Assembly: GCA_947179485.1 (NCBI GenBank)
Contig: OX359246.1
Span: 16,492,001 to 16,556,000, forward strand
Direction: 5' to 3'
DNA from: Allacma fusca
Lineage: Eukaryota > Arthropoda > Collembola > Symphypleona > Sminthuridae
DNA length: 64,000 nt
The translations under genes and the position numbers were made by a program. The notes below the pieces were generated by a model, which saw nothing but the letters and a program-made list of their open reading frames with translations, made no database searches and was not told the origin of the DNA. The first letter of the stretch is position 1. Every line of letters begins with the position of its first letter. This document shows positions 26,344 through 37,977 of this stretch, piece by piece.

Positions 26344-27639
26344 TTTGAATGATCAATCGGAACACCGCGTGAGGTCTAATGAAGCTAGGATTGAGAAATG
26401 AAATTGCGAACGTTATCGAATCTTTCAACCCTAGAGTTTGAGTGCTGGAGAATAATTCTGGTTTCCACAATTATTATGTGCAATTATGCAATACAAAACA
26501 ATTTGATACAACGATTCGATCATGTAAATATTAGCTCACATATGTACAAAGGTTTTAATTTAAATCCAAAGAAACAATAGAATTTATGTGTTTAGTATTA
26601 GATTTTGTCAGAACATTTAAAAATTGTTTCTCGTATGTATGTAATTATGTGTAAACACACTTAACTTGTCAAAAGCCCAACTGAATGTACATTTAGCACG
26701 TGATTATAAAACTGCTCACCGGTCTTCAAATTTTCTATTTACTGTCAATTTCCTCTTCTGGACATTCTGAGAACATTAAATTTTGCTAACAGAAATTTTA
26801 AATAAGACTGACAGGGAAAATTCAGGTTAAACAAACTGCATTTTAATCAAGGAAGTGATAAAGGAATACCGTTTTTATATAAAATGGATAATTATTGGGG
26901 ATAGTTAATTTAATATTACAAAAGCTAAAGGAATCCTGTGGTTCTGCATCTCAAGAAGCAAGCAATAAGAACACGTACCAAACGGACAGGAAGGAGCATA
27001 ATTTCTGCTTAATCAATAACGATGGTGCGTGTCACTTATTTAAAAACTTATGTATGTATGTGCAGGGGTTGGATTTTTGTAAACCTTCCTGGAAGATCGT
27101 TTTTAAATTTCCTTGAATCTTAAGTCCTTGCAAGGAAGTTGTCAATGATTTCGAAAATTCCTTGGTCGCAAAAATAATCTCTACTAGACGTCATGTCCAG
27201 GATAGAAAAGTTCAACGCATTTCAAAATCCTAGTTTACAAAACAATTTCCCCTGAAATTCGGCAATAAGTTTGAAAATCTATGTTCACACAAAATGCCCT
27301 TCGCATTAAAATTTGCCCTGCCAAAAATGTTTTTTCCCCTGGTAAGTAACTTCCTGTCGTCCCACAAAAAATCCGACACATACATTCACACACATTCTAC
27401 ATACAATTTCGACTAAAAGTTAAATGGTCTACATACAATTTCGCTTAAAAGCAGAATGGTCATTATGAAAGTATACACGCATGTAGACCATTTTGCTTTT
27501 AGTGAAAACTGCATGTAGTTCATTTTGCTTTTATGAAGGCTTGCAACTATTCCGTTTTGCCTTTAAGGAAAAAGGCATGTAGACCATTCTGCTTCTATTC
27601 GAAATTTCACTTAGACCATTTTGCCCCTTCACCGACGAT
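26344..27639. other. intergenic with GTAGACCATTTTGCTTTTA repeats
   Basis: No gene seen. At about 27,395-27,625 a degenerate repeat of the type GTAGACCATTTTGCTTTTA occurs on both strands. The patch at 26,995-27,075 recurs near 41,790-41,875 (aatggtgcgtgt ... gtgcaggggttgga). Confidence 0.45.
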
Positions 27640-28200
27640 ATGCAAGAGTAGCAATTCACTCTAAAAGTATGCAATCTTTTTTTATGGAAAGAGAAAATAT
27701 CTTTATGAAGGACGTATATATGTATTTATTTGAGTATATATGCACGTTGCATGTTATGTATCTAGTAAGTTTGATCGTTCTCACATTCAACACAGGTAAC
27801 CATAACCTGTTTTTAGGGTTGATTCACTATGGGATTGTGTATGTGAAGGAGCGATTGGAGCAGTATGCATTATTTCTGTATACCTATTTAATATGTTGTT
27901 AACTTTTATCCATTTGAGAGAATTTCATCGGATTATAAGAAGAGCCGAATGCGACTGTTCGTACGGGGTACTCTTTTCAGGACAGCGGATTTATCATTCT
28001 AAGCTAGCAGATTTTTATTTCATTATTAGATTCATCTGTGACCAGTAGAACTATGTGCTAACAATAAGTCACAAACAAAAAGTGGTGAAGTAACACAATC
28101 CCAAAGGTTTTCCAATGGAATCGACCAAAATGCGACAGTAGCTTTCCAAAGGAACCAATTAAGAAAAATAGCTACATATTATTGTAAATTCTATTCCTCC
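27640..28200. repeat. duplicated block, second copy at about 44,010-44,560
   Basis: Runs from atgcaagagtagcaattcac through the TCTGTGACCAGTAG... core to ccaatggaatcgacc and matches the block upstream of the intact four-TM gene at 43.1-43.9 kb in the same orientation. No four-TM gene lies next to this copy. Confidence 0.7.
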
Positions 28201-28345
28201 TGAATCTAGGGTGTCCATATTTTTTGGCCCCAAATCAGGACTTTTACTTAAAATAATTTATATACATATCAAATGAAACATATCCTTTATATAACAGATG
28301 CAGGCAGTTTATAGGAATACCGGAGATCGTATTTTCGGTCTAAAC

Positions 28346-29230
28346 TAGTGCCCCTGAGTATTTGAGTACAGGTTCAGGTACAGGTACGTATCAGGTACAT
28401 ACTTCTTGTACCCATCCAATTTGGGTACAGGTTCAGGTTCAGTCGTTAGATACCTGAAAATTCAGGTTCAGGTTCAGGTATGGGTACAGGTTCAAAAATC
28501 AAACTTTTGGGTATAAACCCATCAGGTACGGGTACGCACTGGGTAAATACCTGAACCTGAATGTAAAATACCTGAACTTTCAGGTACTTCTCACAATCAG
28601 TCAATCATAATTTCCATGTAAAGCTTGTGAAGGTGTTATTGATCTTTAAAAACTCATCCGAATTTTTTTACCTTGAAACACGTTAAGAAAGTATTACAAT
28701 GCATTTGTATTGTTGCATTGAACTTATTCATATATTAGATTTTGCTATCTGTTACCTTTTCAACCTTCATGCAATCATTTATAACTACTGATAATTCCAG
28801 TACTTAGTCATGCTTTAGAAGAATAAAAAGTAACAAAAAACTAATATGATAAATAAATTATTATAAAAATAGGTCAAAATGTCTTGGTGACAGATGTTTT
28901 AATTTTTTATTTCGTGTAATATCTTTGGTAATCCTTTAAATTAATATAATAGAAAATACCCGGGTAGATTTGGGTACTTTTAAAATATACCCGGGTAGAT
29001 TTGGGTACTTTTAAAATATACCCGGGTACAGGTACTTTTTTGGGTACTTTTTGGATACAGGTACTTTTCAGGTACAGGTACTCCTGATTTAGTTTGAGTA
29101 CAGGTACAGTTTCAGGAAAATTGAACCCAGGTATTAAGGTACAGGTACGGGTATAAGTTTCAAAAATCCATGTACCCATGATTCAGGTACAGGTCCAGGT
29201 ACAACATTTTTGTACCCATGCGGAGCACTA
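28346..29230. mobile_element. hAT-like MITE filled with CAGGTA/GGTACCC repeats
   Basis: 885-bp element with a perfect 8-bp target duplication GTCTAAAC (28,338-28,345 and 29,231-29,238) and short inverted ends TAGTGC(C/T)CC. Much of the body is degenerate CAGGTACAGGTA, and its complement TACCTG, in both arms. Non-coding; frames across it are repeat translations. Same target octamer as the element at 12,678. Confidence 0.85.
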
Positions 29231-29545
29231 GTCTAAACCTTGAGTGCGTGAAGCTTGAAGCGTTGTGGAGTCTTTGAACTGCGAACCAGCTTCTAATTTA
29301 CTTGACATCAAAGGGGTGTCTTCTTTTATTCTTTTGTCAGCTCCTTTCTGAAAACCAAGATATTGTTATTTAGATGACTTCTAGAACCTGTTTGCTGTAA
29401 AATAAATTACAACGGGAAAAAGTAACAGGAAAAAGTTTGTTTAGATGTGATTATGTAAATGTAATCTAGATCGAGGGAAAATTTACGGTGGGAATTATAG
29501 ATAGAGATAATTTTATTGCGGTATGAAGTACGGGAACATTCATAC

Positions 29546-29845
29546 TAGAGCATCCCCCCGCGGGAAATTTTAGACCCGTGCCCGCCCGAGGCCCGTAAAT
29601 GCTTAACCATGCCCGCCCTACCGAAATTAAAGTTCAACAAAAAAGCCCGGCCGGGCCCGTAAAATTTAAAAAAGCCCGTAGCCCGCCCGCTAATACCAGT
29701 TCTGCTTGTCAGTCCATAGCTTTAGACCCAGAACAATTTGCTTATTCAATTTTGCATTTCTGACTATCAGCACCCGCCCGAAGTCCGGGCGGGCCGGGCT
29801 TTTTACGGGCTTACCTCCATAATTTTAACAGCCCGAGATGCTCTA
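29546..29845. mobile_element. hAT-like MITE filled with GCCCG repeats
   Basis: 300-bp element with a perfect 8-bp duplication ATTCATAC (29,538-29,545 and 29,846-29,853) and inverted ends TAGAGCATC. The arms are rich in GCCCG/CGGGC, making a GC-rich island in AT-rich DNA. Non-coding. Confidence 0.88.
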
Positions 29846-29853
29846 ATTCATAC

Positions 29854-30567
29854 ACCGGAATTAAATACAATTCAAGTGTCGTCATGCTGGAGAACATTAA
29901 CGTAATTTGTGTGAGTCAATGTTAGTTCTGGCACGGAAACTTATACATACTGTCGAGGCATTTGGAAGTACATATTGAAAGGGATTTTCTCTGTAGCTGG
30001 AAAATCACTATCTTAACTAGTGCGCCACGAGGTATCCAAGGACAGTCTGATCATTTACATTGAGATTCTTACTGATAAAAGGAGCAATCCCTTTGTAAAT
30101 CCTAACCCATTTAATTACACGCTATCACTTTGTTCAATCCGAGCTTTTATGAGTAAAAATCTCAATGTGAATGCTGAACGTGGAAAACATTTTTATTTTT
30201 TCTGTGACGAAAGCAAGTCGGTTTAGTATTCAACACAACATGTGAAGAACATGTGAACGTCTACTGCTGCAGATGGAGATGAAATATGACGAATGTAAAT
30301 GGACGCAGGGTTTTTCTGAAAATTTCCTGTGATACTCCCAACTTATAGGATTTTTTAATAATTTCCTAACAAGGTAATTATCTGTAGCTTTTTTGAACTA
30401 ATTGATTCCAATTGTTTAATATTACAGCGTAGTTGAACGTCTCAACCAAAAATTCTATTTTCAATTTTTTTATATACAATTTATAATATTTTTGAATATT
30501 ATAAATTAAATTATAATATATATATTATTAATAATTGAATTAGAACAATTAATTAGTGCCAATAACT
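29854..30567. other. intergenic, no gene seen
   Basis: AT-rich 3' flank of the desaturase gene. Nothing recognisable. Confidence 0.4.
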
Positions 30568-32213
30568 TTAACAATCTTTTGCCGGATACAATGTCTTAGT
30601 TACATCAAAGTTCTCTTCTGGAATGTCTGCATCGCCCCAGCCCCAAGGACCGTTTTGGTGATCATGATGATCACCAGTACGAATCTTTCGAGTCATAACT
30701 GCTTCGTTTGAAACGGATTTCAATTCATACACCCATCCAATCCAAGCAAAAAAGTCTATAAAAGCTGCAGAGAGGTTCCATCTGTATTGACCCAATTCAG
30801 CTGCCTTATAGTCCCAGGGAAAAACATGGTGGTAGTTATGCCAGCCCTCACCCACAGCTAGGAAAGAAACGTACTTGTTGTCAACAGGTCTAATTGAACT
30901 GCAAGAAAAATTTTAAGTGTACTGCATGTTTGTGTTCCAATGATTCCAAATTCCAACTGATGACTCACCTGTCATAAGGTCTGTTATTTCCCCACATGTG
31001 AGCAGCACTTGCTATTAAGAAACTTCTGTGGACAATCCAGCAGTATCTCAGGCAAGCCCCAACACAGAACGACACAATGAGCGATTCCCCAAGGAAATAC
31101 CACGGTATCAATGTTGGAATGAGAAAAATACAGATCACATGCAGTGGACCGTAATATCTATTTCAAAAACACAAAAAATAAACACATGTGCTTACACATT
31201 TTCAGTCGAAAAATATTTAACTGTTTTTTTTTCATCAGTCTCAACAGATGAGACAAATGCGTTCGGAATAAAATTAACTAACTTTTTATGAAACATGACA
31301 AATGGGTCACTCTCCAAATCCGAGATGTCAATTTTCTCAAGACTTCCCATAAACTTCTTGTGATCGTAGGTGAGTAACCAACCAATATGGGAATAAAAAA
31401 ACCCTCTCGTTGAGTTGTGTGGATCGCGGTCAGTGTCGGAGAATTTATGATGGACACGGTGCCATGCACACCACAACCACAGAGATTGCTAATTTAATAA
31501 AATATTAAGTACCATATTGCACAAGTGTAGTCTGATTTTGGTAAACATTTTTGAGCTCTTACCTGTCCTGCAAAAATGAAAAGAATTGTCACCAATATTT
31601 TGAATGGGGTTGTGGCTTTAAAACACCGATGAGAATATAACCTGTGGGCTCCTACTGTAACACCTAATCCAGCCAACATTGTGGTAATCTCGACTGCAGC
31701 ACAAATACAACGAAATAATAAGATTGTCTTGTTTTATTATTCTTATTGTTAAGCTGTTTAAATACATCTTTATGACGGTATCCAAATGCCAACTAACAAA
31801 ATGAATTAATAACACCAGCCTAAAAGATAAAAAAGAAACGAGAGGATTTGTTTAGAAGATATGAGTTTTATTTTCCTTAACGAAAGATAAATCATGGGCA
31901 TACGTGTTAGTAATTGTATATTGTTGTTAAGAATATTGATTCCAATCTATTCAGATTAGACAAAATAGGAACTACAGAACTATTTGGTTATGATTAGTTA
32001 TTACCGAATATGAGAGTTGAGAGGTTTACACGTCCCTGGAAAGCCAGTACAAGCCCGACGATGGCGAAGAAATGGGATATACCAAAATTTAAACACAGAC
32101 AGTTGTCGATCAAAAAAGCGTTTTCGTTTAGGATCGCTTTTGACTTTGAACTCCTCCCGACCAGAGACACCACCAATTGGCTCTAGTTGGCCTGCTTTTA
32201 TTTCTGCTTCCAT
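30568..32213 (-). CDS. delta-9 acyl-CoA desaturase (apparent frame break in exon 1)
   Basis: Membrane-bound ER desaturase that introduces a cis double bond into saturated acyl-CoAs using a di-iron centre. Exons: 32,213-32,005, 31,693-31,563, 31,488-31,283, 31,157-30,969 and 30,898-30,568. Phases 1/0/2/2 join perfectly. All three histidine boxes are present: HRLYSH (exon 2), HRVHH in the stretch HRVHHKFSDTDRDPHN (exon 3) and HNYHH in GEGWHNYHHVFPWDYKAAE (exon 5). About 355 residues, normal for the family. In exon 1 the ATG frame (MEAEIKAGQ...) and the frame that carries TM1 (NFGISHFFAIVGLVLAF) and fits the splice phase differ by one base; a T6 or T4 run near 32,090-32,115 is the likely spot. 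Whether this is an error or a mutation is unresolved. Confidence 0.88.
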
Positions 32214-32267
32214 GTTCCAAAAATTGGTAGGATTAATGTGCAACCTAGCAGAGGCAGAGGGGACCAC

Positions 32268-33000
32268 AATTGACTGACATGAAATTCTTCTTAAATATGT
32301 CTACGTTAATAAACGTTCTGTGCAGAAAATATTATTTGGAAGCTTATTTATACTTTCGGGTTAAAATGTTTTGATTTGAGATGGCTGAAGAAAGAATTGC
32401 GTGAACTAAATTGATGTAATTTCTGAGGTAATTAAATCAGAAGGTACTATTCAAAGCATTCTGATCAAGGTCTGGAAAATATTTACTGGCCAAACAAATA
32501 CTGAGATAAAAGTACCTTGTCTTCGCAGATTTTATAGGGTCGTTTTGCGTATGTGCGAGCAACAAATGTTTTTTGTATGTCTATGAACGTCAGTGGAGAG
32601 CTGACTCGTTTTTAAGGGTGAAGGGCAATTTTCTGTTGATGTACTATGAGTATTTGTGTCACAGCCTGGGCTTGTTTGTCAAACCCAGGCTAACCCAATT
32701 GTCTAATTATATATACTGTTTGGAGATTTAATACGCAAAATTAGTAGATATCTAAAGCTGCTATCGGAAATAAAAATATAGGGGCAAATAAATAAATTAA
32801 TAATAATAAATAGGGGATAAAATTCCCCAAAATGCCGATATTACAGACTTTTAATGAACGGAAAACCAAAATAAAATGGCCGCGATCTCAAGCTTCCCCA
32901 CCGGAATTCATTTGTTGGTATTTCTTATTAGTTCTCGTTTTCTTTCATCAAAGTTTATTTTTTGACGCACGAACACGCCGACCGATTTCAAGCAACGACG
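32268..33000. other. intergenic, no gene seen
   Basis: Upstream flank of the desaturase; AT-rich and presumably containing its promoter, but no element can be named. Confidence 0.4.
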
Positions 33001-33240
33001 AACTCATGCTAGTTTTCAACCTAAACAATGATATCAAAAATTTTGAACGAAATCGGTCACGGGGACGGTTTCGGGACGGGACCGGGATAGGGACAGTTTC
33101 GGTACAAAATTTTTGTCCCCATGTAATTTCGGGACTGAATCGGGACGGGTTTTTTGTCCCGAGGATTTCGGGGCTTGACAGAATTGTCACCGGGACAAAA
33201 ATATTGTCCCCAGTTGAAGCCCTACTAGAGATGCAACGGT
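33000..33240. repeat. CGGGAC-motif repeat island
   Basis: About 240 bp of degenerate CGGGAC/GTCCC(G) repeats, the same style as the hAT-like elements but without a target duplication that I can define. Long frames here (32,832-33,275 and its complement) are repeat translations. Confidence 0.6.
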
Positions 33241-34170
33241 TTATAAACTTGCTTTTTTGTGTGTTTTTGCCTTGATGATGTTTACAGGGGAGGGGGATCA
33301 CGGAATACAGACTTTAGGATGACGATAGGGCGGGGGTTATAATGTGTATGCCATTATGTGTAGTGCCGTGTGAAGTTTGACGCTAGGTTTTGTCTGAAAT
33401 TTTCAATGTAAATTCGCACAATCGACTGGGAAGAAATAGAAGATTTTCTTGTATAATTAACATAGTTGCACCTGGATGAAGGAATTCTGTTATAATTCCG
33501 CCAATTAGCGCATGTGATGGATGAGAAATTCGAAGTACATTTCAACCAGGGGTTGCTTCAATCAAGGAAAACAACCTTGTTTTCGACTCGTTCGCTCATA
33601 CCCTGAGTACTATTTTAAGACACATCTGCCACCAGAAAAATCCTTCGTGGTTTTTTAAAAAAATTAGAGCGAATTCAATTTGTCCCGACATTCAAAACTG
33701 GAAATTTTAGTCCTTCTTCTTATTGATCTCGACCTGTCCGTTGATTTAAACTTTCGCGGTTTTGGCTTTACAATTCAAACCTTCGCGGCTCATTTCAATA
33801 TATAGCCAAGCAAGTCGGTGGGATATACAGCAAGCCGAGAAGCACAGCGGGCTGAAACTCTGTCACAGGTGAGAGCTTTTTCAGCTCGCTCAGCTCGCTG
33901 TGATTCTCGGCATATACCAACTGGTTGCAGCATACAATACTGGAAGCTCGCAATATTACGCAAGTTTAGATTATCATTTAAAAGCGCTAATCATAATTAT
34001 TATAAACATTAGACATAAATTATCAAATTTGGATTAAATTAATTCTGGTAGTGAGAAAAACTACGTTCGGTTACGGAACTGACGCATTTGAGGAGAGGAG
34101 AATTTTAATGACTGAACTTTGTATACATAAGTGTGGGATTCTTATTAGGAAAAAAAGGTTCTAAACTAAA
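33241..34170. other. intergenic with partial repeat copies
   Basis: 33,588-33,715 is a partial copy of the left end of the element at about 34,172. At 33,815-33,915 there is an imperfect inverted repeat (gatatacagcaagccgagaa / ttctcggcatatacc). No gene is seen. Confidence 0.45.
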
Positions 34171-34171
34171 A

Positions 34172-35215
34172 AACTAGTTCGCTCATACTCCGAGTACTAT
34201 TTTAAGACACCTGAAAAATACTTTGTAGTTTAAAAAAATTGGCATGAATTCAATTTGTCCTGATATTCAAAACTGGAAGTTTTAATTGACATCTAACATG
34301 GAGAATTATAAGTTTTACGTAATTACCCCTACCTGTAAAAAGTTTGTTTTTTGTAAATTGGGCAGTACTTAAGTATGAAACGTTTATACCGACCGACCCG
34401 TACTTGAACTCTTACTCGAACCGTACTCGAGCATCAAGTACACCTCGAAAAAATTGGTTTTGTAGACTTTATTTTTTGTTAAAGAGAGATTACCGTAGAA
34501 AATAAGTAGTAAATTCAGTCAACAAGAATTTTTAAATACAACTTACGATCATTGTTTGCAATGAAAATTGCCTCCAACGAGGTTAAAATGCTGATAAAAT
34601 ATAGATCGAGATTTGATACTGCCAGTCACAGCGACTTTATTCTCTTCAGTCAGGTCAATCTCATACTACTGTAAACCTCCATTAATTCTGCACTATTCCC
34701 CTGTCCTTGATTTTCTACTGCGATACTTAACAACTACAGTAGTACTCCATTCGGAGCTGTAACAATGACTTATTGCAACTTAATGCTAAGTGTTGGCCCA
34801 GCCATGTTGCTGTAGGTGCAACGGGTCTACGGGTCATGCAACTCGTAGTCATTGTGAATTTAACCGTTTTTTCCTTTTTCGCTTCGGAATCGCATAACAA
34901 CTTTTTTGTAATCAGGGATATATGGTTGTGGTCTATGTACTGCAGTAAATCACTCGAGTGTCGCGTATAAATCCAAGTACGGGTTCAAGTACTTTTGAAT
35001 TTATGCCCCGAAAGCGTACTCGTGCATTGGTTTAAGTGCTCGCTCTGATAATCGTTAGAAATATACGCAAGTTCGAAAACGAAAACGGATACTCGACTGA
35101 CGAGTACAAGTATATACCAATCTTAAGTTGATACCGCACTCGAACCGTACTCGTACTCGAACTTGAGACTCCAGTATCTACTCGAACTCGTGAGGAGCTA
35201 TAGTATGAGCGAACT
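34172..35215. mobile_element. probable MITE with GTACTCGAAC repeats
   Basis: About 1.04 kb bounded by inverted ends TAGTTCGCTCATACT. Both arms carry reiterated GTACTCGAAC/ACTCG motifs. I could not find a matching target duplication, so the boundaries are approximate. A partial second left end lies at 33,588. Confidence 0.55.
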
Positions 35216-37969
35216 ATATAGTTTTGGTGGAATTTTGAAAATCTGGAGGGGGCACCAAAAAATATTTACTTGTTAGTGACATCTTTCTATTGTCTCCCTG
35301 TCAGACTGTCTCAGACAGTACTCAGACATCAAAGTATTAGTGGACAATTTACGTATTGCAGTGGTAATGAAAATAATAATCGCTTGCTGGATAATAACAT
35401 CCTGCACTATAACTGATAACACGATAACTGTCTCTAGGGAAAGTAATAGAAGGTCGAAGAAATGACGGAGGAAAATGCATCAAATTGTGATACTCTTGTT
35501 GAATATGAAGGTATTTTAATTTAAAATATGGGATTTGAACGCAAATATATATTATTATTGAGTTGATGTTTTATTTAATTCGGGAGTAATGTATCTTTTC
35601 GAAGGATTGCACTGAAATATTTTGAGCTCAAATTGTTTCGACTTGGCCTTCTAAGGCCGTATCTAAAATTATTATCAAACATTGGAAAGATATAATCGAC
35701 TCAGAATCAGGTCACACCTTACTGGTAATTTCAGTGCAACTCTCCTCAGCGATGGCAGATTTATGAATATGAAGCTTACTTCAGTTTCAAGGAAATATGA
35801 ACAGTTATAATTTAAAAATTGCCAGAATTAGTTTCAAACATTTCCAGGCCAATACTTTTCTTTATGGGCCTTCTCTTGTTCTTCTTTTAGGACTTGGAAT
35901 GTACGAATAAACTGCTTGAAGTTTGCTTGGAGTTTCTTATATAGTCAGTTTAAAATGCAATTTTTTGTTAGTTGTATATGGTACTCCAGTATTATTAATT
36001 TGTGTAGCACAAATATTTGACTCTGGATTTTCCAACTTAGCTGCTTATTGCAAGCTGAAAGTTCATTGAAAAACCTTTGCCCACCTGTTTATACTGAACA
36101 GTTTTGAATCAGATACCTTGCGGAATGCTAGTTTACATTGTGAAACGTAATGTCATTCCGGCCATAAAAAAAGTCGTTTTACTAGATTTTGAGGAAGCAT
36201 ATCTATCTTTGTTGAGCCGGTTACAAATATTGAGGGACAGCAAAAAAAATTCGCCGCCAAATCATTTTACAACATTTCTATTTTGAGCGGTGTTGTGTGT
36301 GTATTACAAAAATATTAATTCTAAATAAGGTGAGCATTACACAAAACCGGTACAGATAATACGTTGAATAAATGATGGTAGTTTTAAACAAATTTAAAGT
36401 CGGATCTCCTAATAGTTATGTGGGACAACGTTTTCTAAAATCGAGCTTCAATAAGCAAAGTAGAGCTTCTACCAGGGACAGGAGCTTCCAGCGGAAAATG
36501 GGCCTTCCATCAGTCCTGCTTTCATCAGGACTGTCCTGAATATAGATAGTCACAGCTGATGACCTGATGAGTAGACGTAAAGTCCCGATGTTTGCTGAGC
36601 CCGTGCAGAATTAGCATCAACAGTAGGATTTCCCTGGTTGATAATTGAACTGTCCGCCTTACTCATAAACAGATTTTTATCTAAAATATAATGACCTCGA
36701 ACTTTATTTAAAACTTGTTAAAAAAATTATTTAAAACCAAATACTGCTCTTTATACCAGCGCAATGGTAAAGTTATATATAGATATTTGTAAAATATTTA
36801 CGTGCAACGTTTCATCTAATTTCTTATGCTAAACAATGATAAGCTCCCTTCCTAGTTTGTTTTTTACCAATGAAGCATATCTGACCTTGGAAAAACTCCC
36901 AGTGCAACCTCCATTAACCTTACGTTACTCCGGTGAGTGTCCTTGCACTCCGCCCCTTATTCAATTTCAAATACTTTCGGGCCTGACTCGTCGATGTACC
37001 TATGTACTTACGTGCAATCCTCGTTGAGTGTACTAGCTTGCAATTAAATGTATGTTATAATACAAAACTGCGCAGAGTCAAGTGTACGTACCTATTTAAT
37101 TGGTCGCGTATTTTATTTGTGCTCTTACAATACTTATATAAAGTAAATAAATAACGGAAGCAAAATATGTTGCCACTGTCAATCTTCAGGATGCGGCGAG
37201 TAAACGTGAGACTCCATTTTAACGACGACGGTTGATTAACGACAATATATATTTGATTTATTATTGTGAATCGCTACTACAACTCAGGTTTACAAGTCTC
37301 TTCAGTCCGGAGCTCCAGGAAGCACTGAAGCTTCTCATGGTACATATATAAGATGCGGTCTCTCTCTCCGCTCAAGGACACAGAGTTAACCTAAGGTCCA
37401 ATGATGCTGACATACGCTTGCCAATGGTACCTTGTCCGTTACAAATTTTTGAAAAATAGTGCTATTATTTCTGACTGGTACGCGTTATAAAAATTTCATT
37501 GAAATCAGTGGAACAGTTCGGGTAAATACAAAGACTTTATTCGTTTTTTTTTCAAACGAACGCGCGGAATGAGTTTGATCAATAACGAACTCATACGGCC
37601 TAAACAATGGTAACATATTTTGGAGGAAAACTGCTGTAGATATATACACAGCCACAGAAAAACAGACAACACTCTTTTACAAGGGGGTTGACGCTGCACT
37701 AAACTTAAGAACTGTATAACTATTTGGTCACGAGTATGAGACGAGTGTGGTCTGCTCCTAACCGTGAATTCTAAGCCACAGAAAATTAAAATAATACTAA
37801 CAAGTATATGCTCACACACAGTTCAATATGCAATGAGATGCGTTTTGACTTGTTACTACGTGCATTGAGAAACCGGTACTTTGCAAGTTTTACATCTGTT
37901 TTAAAATTAGCCACGGACGGTGCCAGCAACAATGGCGGCGGAAATAGAGCGTTCCATGAGTATCGCTAA
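35216..37969. other. intergenic, no gene seen
   Basis: 2.7 kb with no supported gene. An ATG-initiated 16-codon frame before a possible donor at 35,463-35,511 could be a first exon, but no partner was found. Confidence 0.4.
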
Positions 37970-37977
37970 TTTATGCC

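Noticed and set aside
32832-33301. 147- and 117-codon frames on opposite strands
   Set aside because: They are translations of the CGGGAC repeat island with no domain or splice support.
35463-35511. ATG frame of 16 codons before a possible donor
   Set aside because: No downstream exon could be joined; too short to stand alone.
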